A stretch of DNA of 64,000 nt, from the NCBI RefSeq assembly GCF_000744285.1, contig NZ_JQLQ01000002.1, positions 2,232,001-2,296,000 on the forward strand, in the 5' to 3' direction. Position numbers and translations under genes: made by a program. Positions 59,473 through 64,000 of the stretch are shown one piece after another (position 1 is the stretch's first letter; every line of letters begins with the position of its first letter). The notes under the pieces are model-generated. The model ran no database searches, was not told where the DNA came from, and saw nothing but the letters and a program-made list of their open reading frames with translations. This DNA comes from Carnobacterium pleistocenium FTR1. Lineage in GTDB: Bacteria; Bacillota; Bacilli; Lactobacillales; Carnobacteriaceae.

Positions 59473-59580
59473 TTCGTTTCACCCTTCCCTTTGGTAAATT
59501 TTCATAATCCTAACATATAACACCTATTAAAGCAAAAGAAGCCTAATTTTAAACACCTAATCTTATACTCATTTTAAAAA

Positions 59581-59642
59581 TAGCATTAGTCAAAAGATTT
59601 CATGTACTTGATTTACCAGATCTACACCATTGACCTAGAGCC
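59581..59642 (-). repeat. Intergenic repeat copy C (partial, ISL3-end-like)
   Basis: On the minus strand it begins GGCTCTAGGTCAATGGTGTAG right after the phoU terminator. It shares the 12-mer TTGACCTAGAGC with copy B; the rest diverges. Best seen as a third decayed end. Confidence 0.4.
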
Positions 59643-59649
59643 ATAAAAA

Positions 59650-59681
59650 AAGACGACTAGAATACTTATTCCAGTCGTCTT
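59650..59681 (-). terminator. Terminator of the pst-phoU operon
   Basis: Fifteen-bp hairpin (AAGACGACTGGAATA against TATTCTAGTCGTCTT on the minus strand) and U-run, directly after phoU. Confidence 0.88.
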
Positions 59682-59688
59682 ACTCATT

Positions 59689-60369
59689 TTATTTTATAGG
59701 AGTACTTTTGTTATGAGCATTTAATTCAACTACTTTGCCAGAATCCAAATAAACGATCCATTCAGAAATATTAGTTACATAGTCCCCAATTCGTTCTAGG
59801 TATCCAGCAACCAACATATAATCTGATCCTCCTAATACGATTTCTGAATCAACTTTCATGTGTTCAATGCAATCATGATGAATTCTTTTTGCATCTTTAT
59901 CTACTGACCGATCACTTAAAGCTACTTTTTTAGCTTTTTCTGCATCAAAATTTACATAAGCATCTAAAACGCCTTGAACCATTATTTTAACTTTTTCAGA
60001 CATTTCAGCAATTTCTGCTTCGACTTCATATATACGTTTAGTGCCCTTTACTCGAATAGTTGATTTTGCAATACTTACCGCATGATCTCCCATCCGTTCA
60101 AGATCGGCACATGCCTTCATGACCGTTACAATTTTTCTTAAGTCTGTTGTGACCGGTTGTTGCAAAGCAATCATTTCAAAACATTGTTTTTCCAGATTGA
60201 TTTCATGTCTATTGATTTCTACATCTGCATCGATTACTTCTTGAGCAAGTTCTTTGTCATGGTTTACAAATGCTTTGACTGATTTATAAATGGCTTCATT
60301 AACCATTTTACCCATTTCAAAAAAACGAACGTGTAGATTATTTAGTTCTTCTTCAAATACGCGTCTCAT
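59689..60369 (-). CDS. phoU: Phosphate signalling complex protein PhoU
   Basis: A 226-residue all-helical protein with two PhoU three-helix repeats; metal-binding motifs are visible as ACADLERMGDHA and AGYLERIGDYVTNI. It damps phosphate uptake and signalling through PstB and PhoR when phosphate is plentiful. It is last in the pst operon, 41 nt after the second pstB. Confidence 0.95.
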   Translation of the reverse strand: MRRVFEEELNNLHVRFFEMGKMVNEAIYKSVKAFVNHDKELAQEVIDADVEINRHEINLEKQCFEMIALQQPVTTDLRKIVTVMKACADLERMGDHAVSIAKSTIRVKGTKRIYEVEAEIAEMSEKVKIMVQGVLDAYVNFDAEKAKKVALSDRSVDKDAKRIHHDCIEHMKVDSEIVLGGSDYMLVAGYLERIGDYVTNISEWIVYLDSGKVVELNAHNKSTPIK

Positions 60370-60410
60370 TTTCTATCACTCCTATACCATTTTCTTAATT
60401 ATGCAATAAA

Positions 60411-61175
60411 TTATCCAAAACGTCCAGAAATATAGTCCTCTGTTTCCTTTTCTTTTGGACTTGTAAAGATTTGTCTTGTTTTTCCATATTCGATCAAATG
60501 TCCATTTAAGAAGAAGGCTGTATTGTCTGAAATTCTTGAAGCTTGTTGCATATTATGCGTAACGATTATCAATGTGTACTCTTTTTTCAGCTCTAATAAC
60601 ATATTTTCAATTTTTGCACTTGAACCTGGGTCCAAAGCACTTGTTGGCTCATCCAACAGAATAACAGATGGCTCAATTGCTAATACTCGTGCGATGCAAA
60701 CCCGTTGTTGCTGTCCTCCTGAAAGGGAGAGAGCACTTTTATGCAATTTATCTTTAACATCTTCCCAAACAGCTGCTTTTTTTAGACTTTCTTCAACAAT
60801 GGCATCCATTTTCGCTTTGTCTTTCATTCCTGCAATTTTCAAACCATAAGCAACATTTTCATATATCGAAAAAGGGAACGGATTAGGTTGTTGAAACACC
60901 ATGCCAACTTTTTTTCTTAATTCTACAGTATCCATTTTAGGGCTATAGATGTCTCTATTTTCAAACATCACATTACCAGTAATGGTGACATTTGGGATTA
61001 AATCATTCATACGGTTCAAAGTTCTCAAAAATGTTGATTTTCCACAACCACTAGGGCCGATCAATGCTGTGATTTCTTTCGGCTTAAAATCTAACGATAC
61101 ACCTTTTAAAGCTTCATTATCGCCATAATATAAATGAACGTCTTTAGTTTCAATAATAAAATTGTCGTTGCTCAC
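60411..61175 (-). CDS. pstB: Phosphate ABC transporter ATP-binding protein (second copy)
   Basis: A 254-residue ABC ATPase. Walker [20 protein letters not shown], signature [16 protein letters not shown], Walker [14 protein letters not shown]. It follows the first pstB by 12 nt; Lactobacillales and streptococci often carry such pairs. The two share the motifs but differ enough to be old paralogues, so they may form a heterodimer or serve alternative conditions (inference). Confidence 0.95.
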   Translation of the reverse strand: MSNDNFIIETKDVHLYYGDNEALKGVSLDFKPKEITALIGPSGCGKSTFLRTLNRMNDLIPNVTITGNVMFENRDIYSPKMDTVELRKKVGMVFQQPNPFPFSIYENVAYGLKIAGMKDKAKMDAIVEESLKKAAVWEDVKDKLHKSALSLSGGQQQRVCIARVLAIEPSVILLDEPTSALDPGSSAKIENMLLELKKEYTLIIVTHNMQQASRISDNTAFFLNGHLIEYGKTRQIFTSPKEKETEDYISGRFG

Positions 61176-61187
61176 TGTTTTTTCCTC

Positions 61188-61994
61188 CTAACCAAAATGA
61201 CCGGATACATAATCTTCTGTTGCTTGAATCTTTGGACGAGTAAAAACTTTTCTCGTTTCATCATACTCAATAACATTCCCAACATAAAAGAAAGCAGTAT
61301 AGTCACTGATTCGGGAAGCTTGCTGCATATTGTGAGTAACAATAACAATAGAATAATCTTCTTTCAATTGTAAGAGTGTTTCTTCTACTTGACTAGTGGA
61401 AATAGGGTCCAATGCACTTGCCGGTTCATCTAATAACAAAATATCTGGTTTAAGAGCAATGGCTCTTGCGATACATAGACGTTGTTGTTGCCCACCAGAT
61501 AATGCTAACGCACTTTTATTTAGTTGGTCTTTTACTTGATCCCACAAAGCAGCTTGTTTTAAGCTAGTTTCCACTGCTTCATCTAATACATTTTTATCTT
61601 TGATCCCATGTCGTCTTAAAGCAAATGCAATATTATTATAAATTGATTTACTGAACGGGTTAGGCCTTTGAAACACCATTCCGATATTTTTGCGTACTTC
61701 ATAGACATCAACGTTTCTAGCATTTACATCAATACCTTTATACATGATTTTTCCCGTAACTTTAGCAGCTTCAATCTCATCATTCATGCGGTTTAAAGAA
61801 CGTAAGTAAGTTGATTTTCCACAACCACTCGGTCCAATGAGAGAAGTAATCTTGTTTTCTTCAAATTCTAATGAAACTCCTTTAATGGCTTCATTCTCGC
61901 CATACCAAACATGTAGGTCTTCGGTAGATAGATCAATCGTCGTACCGGGAGACATTTTTAAAATATTTGTTTCTAATTTAGCTTGATTGGGCAT
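61188..61994 (-). CDS. pstB: Phosphate ABC transporter ATP-binding protein (first copy)
   Basis: A 268-residue ABC ATPase with Walker [20 protein letters not shown], signature [16 protein letters not shown] and Walker [14 protein letters not shown]. Ser of the usual 'EPTSALD' is replaced by Ala (EPASALD), which is tolerated in the family. It has about 14 extra N-terminal residues compared with the second copy. It is 56 nt after pstA. Confidence 0.95.
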   Translation of the reverse strand: MPNQAKLETNILKMSPGTTIDLSTEDLHVWYGENEAIKGVSLEFEENKITSLIGPSGCGKSTYLRSLNRMNDEIEAAKVTGKIMYKGIDVNARNVDVYEVRKNIGMVFQRPNPFSKSIYNNIAFALRRHGIKDKNVLDEAVETSLKQAALWDQVKDQLNKSALALSGGQQQRLCIARAIALKPDILLLDEPASALDPISTSQVEETLLQLKEDYSIVIVTHNMQQASRISDYTAFFYVGNVIEYDETRKVFTRPKIQATEDYVSGHFG

Positions 61995-62050
61995 TACTCA
62001 AATCCTCCTAGTCTAACTGAATCTTTACTGTACTCCATTTATAGTAGTTA

Positions 62051-62935
62051 TTAAGCAGAAGTAGCTTTCTTTTGAAGTTGTCTTCCTAAGTAACGAGCAA
62101 CTAAATTAAACAGCAATACTGCAATGACCAATACAGCTGAAGCTCCTGCAGACACTTGTGCTCCGTCTGGCATTACACCTTCACTGTTGATTTTCCATAT
62201 ATGGACCGCCAATGTTTCAGCTGGTCTCGTAATATTTAACGGACTAGTGATCGATTGTGGATTCCAGTTGGTAAAATCTAGCGCAGGTGCACTTTGTCCA
62301 GCCGTATAAATCAAAGCTGCTGCTTCTCCAAAAACACGTCCGGCTGCTAAAATCATACCGGTTAAAATCCCAGGTAAAGCTGCGGGAAAAATAATACGAG
62401 TAACTGTTTCCCAACGAGACAACCCTAAAGCCAGTCCAGCTTCCCTTTGAATACTCGGTATAGCTTGCAAAGAATCTTCAATAGTTCTTGTTAATAAAGG
62501 CAGATTGAAGATCGTTAGTGCGAGAGCTCCAGAGAGGATTGAAAATCCATAACCAAATTGAATAACAAAAATCAAAAATCCAAAAAGTCCAACAACTACA
62601 GAAGGCAAAGAACTCAATACTTCTATCGCCGTTCTGATGACATCTGTTAACCAATTTTGTCGTGCATATTCTGATAAATAGATAGCCGCACCTAAAGCTA
62701 AAGGCGTACTGATCAGCATTGTTAAGAACAATAAGTAGAATGAATTAAATAATTGAATGCCAATCCCACCACCAGCTTGAAACGATCTTGTTGGTCGAGT
62801 TAAAAATTCCCATGAAATTTGCGGTACGCCTCGCACTAGAATAAAAGCTAAAAGGCTGAATAAAATAAGAACAATTACGATTGATAAAGCGTACAAGACG
62901 CCGACTGCGAATTTATCCCACTTTTTTGCATTCAT
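62051..62935 (-). CDS. pstA: Phosphate ABC transporter permease PstA
   Basis: A 294-residue membrane protein with six predicted helices and the EAA loop REAGLALGLSRWETVTRI (about residues 165-182). With PstC it forms the phosphate channel. Its ATG overlaps the pstC stop by 4 nt. Confidence 0.95.
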   Translation of the reverse strand: MNAKKWDKFAVGVLYALSIVIVLILFSLLAFILVRGVPQISWEFLTRPTRSFQAGGGIGIQLFNSFYLLFLTMLISTPLALGAAIYLSEYARQNWLTDVIRTAIEVLSSLPSVVVGLFGFLIFVIQFGYGFSILSGALALTIFNLPLLTRTIEDSLQAIPSIQREAGLALGLSRWETVTRIIFPAALPGILTGMILAAGRVFGEAAALIYTAGQSAPALDFTNWNPQSITSPLNITRPAETLAVHIWKINSEGVMPDGAQVSAGASAVLVIAVLLFNLVARYLGRQLQKKATSA

Positions 62936-63855
62936 TTTTTTATAGCCCCTTTCTTACCGATCCAACGCGTTAAGATATTAAAGAATAGTGCCATGACCAT
63001 TAAAATCAAAGCTAAAGACCAAAGAACATTGTTTTCTAATGTACCCATAACTGTATTCCCCATACCCATAGTCAAAATACTGGTTAAGGTTGACGCAGGT
63101 GTGATTAAATCGGTTGGCATTAACGCTGCATTCCCGATAACCATTTGAACAGCTAAAGCTTCTCCAAAGGCACGTGCCATCCCAAAAACAACTGCTGTCA
63201 ACAAGCCTGGTGTTGCGCTTCTTAATACAACTTTATAAATAGTTTGCCATCTTGTTGCACCCATAGCAAGAGAGGCTTCACGGTAATATCTGGGCACCGC
63301 ATTTAGCGCATCTACCGCCATGCTTGTTACTGTTGGTAAAATCATAACGAATAGTACTAAAGTAGCGGATATGATCCCAAATCCAGTACCCCCAAAAATA
63401 GAGCGGAAAAAAGGAACGATTACTGTTAATCCAATGAATCCATAAACAACAGATGGGATTCCTACTAACAATTCAACAACCGGCTGTAGAATTCTTTTAC
63501 CAGTTGTTGGTGAAATTTCCGTCATGAAAATTGCTGCACCGATTGCAAAAGGTGTGGCTAATGCTGCTGAAAGCAAGGTAACTAAAAATGATCCTGTAAT
63601 CATCGGAAGTGCTCCAACAAGTGGTTGACCATTTTCGCCAACATTACCAGGATTCCATACTGAACCGGTTAAGAAATCCCAAAAAGAAATGCCATCTATA
63701 AAGAACGTAGAGAGTCCTTTGCTGGTAACAAAATACAAAATTGAAGCAACTACAAGTACGATAATCGCGATACAAATAAAACTAATCGTTTTCCCTAATT
63801 TTTCCAGTCTGCCTTTTTTTGAGTTTCCAAGTAATCTTGCTTGAATCTCTTCCAA
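62932..63855 (-). CDS. pstC: Phosphate ABC transporter permease PstC
   Basis: A 307-residue membrane protein with six predicted helices and EAA loop REASLAMGATRWQTIYKV. The start is TTG at 63855, with AGGAGG 7 nt upstream; no ATG fits. It follows a hairpin that separates it from pstS. It couples by 4-nt overlap to pstA. Confidence 0.95.
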   Translation of the reverse strand: MEEIQARLLGNSKKGRLEKLGKTISFICIAIIVLVVASILYFVTSKGLSTFFIDGISFWDFLTGSVWNPGNVGENGQPLVGALPMITGSFLVTLLSAALATPFAIGAAIFMTEISPTTGKRILQPVVELLVGIPSVVYGFIGLTVIVPFFRSIFGGTGFGIISATLVLFVMILPTVTSMAVDALNAVPRYYREASLAMGATRWQTIYKVVLRSATPGLLTAVVFGMARAFGEALAVQMVIGNAALMPTDLITPASTLTSILTMGMGNTVMGTLENNVLWSLALILMVMALFFNILTRWIGKKGAIKK

Positions 63856-63892
63856 AAGAAGCCCTCCTCTTATATCAAATATAACAAAACAA

Positions 63893-63931
63893 GTTGAAGG
63901 CGAATTTTCATATTAAATAGCCGTCTTCAAC
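63893..63931 (-). terminator. Hairpin between pstS and pstC
   Basis: GTTGAAGGCG / CGTCTTCAAC stem (one G-U pair), 19-nt loop, then a broken U-rich run on the minus strand. It probably lowers transcription of pstC onward compared with pstS. Confidence 0.65.
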
Positions 63932-63978
63932 GATATGCTATCTGTTCTTCTGCTTGATCTTGCTCTGCATTAATTTAT

Positions 63979-64000
63979 CTATTCTACAGGAACTCTATTC
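63979..64000 (-). CDS. pstS: Phosphate-binding protein PstS, last residues only
   Basis: Only the last six codons (NRVPVE) and TAG are in the window. The call rests on position: pstS normally precedes pstC, and the gap to pstC holds a hairpin. The rest lies beyond base 64000. Confidence 0.5.

Overview
The window is a low-GC Gram-positive chromosome segment from the Lactobacillales, most likely Carnobacterium or a close relative (inference from AT-rich codon use, a methionine T-box in place of an S-box, a DUF2969 gene, a liaXYZ-type operon, and a tmRNA tag ending SYALAA). All but one of about 60 genes lie on the minus strand, so transcription runs from high to low coordinates; only the sirtuin gene at 10.7 kb points the other way. 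I see no prophage, CRISPR array, intact insertion sequence or conjugative module. The segment is mostly housekeeping backbone, and much of it keeps the order known from Bacillus subtilis (uvrA, yvlBCD, hprK-lgt, trxB, rapZ-yvcK-whiA, clpP, cggR operon, secG-est-rnr-smpB, ssrA) with lineage-specific insertions between the blocks.

Region by region, in rising coordinates. 0-5 kb: two PH-domain membrane proteins (the first cut by the window edge) and the metNIQ methionine importer behind a T-box leader. 5-10 kb: an orphan H-protein homologue with an Spx/ArsC-like protein, RodA, a YihY membrane protein, DUF2969 and alanine dehydrogenase. 10-10.4 kb: tmRNA. 10.7-16.8 kb: sirtuin, then the arginine operon argCJBDF with candidate ArgR boxes. 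17-21.4 kb: HAD phosphatase, phosphoglycerate-mutase-family protein, class III fructose bisphosphatase and glutathione peroxidase. 21.5-25.6 kb: secG, esterase, RNase R, SmpB. 25.6-29.2 kb: serC-serA-DUF1015. 29.4-32.8 kb: an orphan mannose-type PTS EIIB and a LevR-type sigma-54 activator. 33-40.3 kb: the glycolytic operon cggR-gap-pgk-tpiA-gpmI-eno. 40.6-42.1 kb: a DsbA-like protein, clpP under a CtsR box, and tRNA-Arg(CCG). 42.3-48.9 kb: rapZ-yvcK-whiA, pgcA, trxB and a TPR protein. 49-52.9 kb: hprK-lgt-gpsA-galU. 53-55.4 kb: liaXYZ-like envelope-stress operon. 55.8-59.5 kb: uvrA with a LexA box, and a YfbR-like HD protein. 59.7-64 kb: phosphate operon pstS(partial)CAB-B-phoU.

Functionally the window links carbon flow control (CggR, HPr kinase, YvcK, Fbp, PgcA, GalU), amino-acid supply (Met import, Arg and Ser synthesis, Ala catabolism), rescue of stalled ribosomes (tmRNA, SmpB, RNase R all within 15 kb), redox and protein quality control (TrxB, Gpx, ClpP, DsbA-like) and envelope defence (LiaXYZ, Lgt, RodA).

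I did not find a clearly undescribed multi-gene system. The best leads are: (1) DUF1015 in the serine operon carries a DGHHR motif reminiscent of ParB/SerK-type serine kinases and could fill the missing last step; (2) a 460-bp gene-free region upstream of liaX with four copies of ATTAGTTTA and a GTCCTATGAC site on the -35 box; (3) three related intergenic repeats that look like decayed ISL3-type ends; (4) a tmRNA whose resume codon is GAC (Asp) where Ala is usual; (5) a sirtuin lacking the fourth zinc cysteine.
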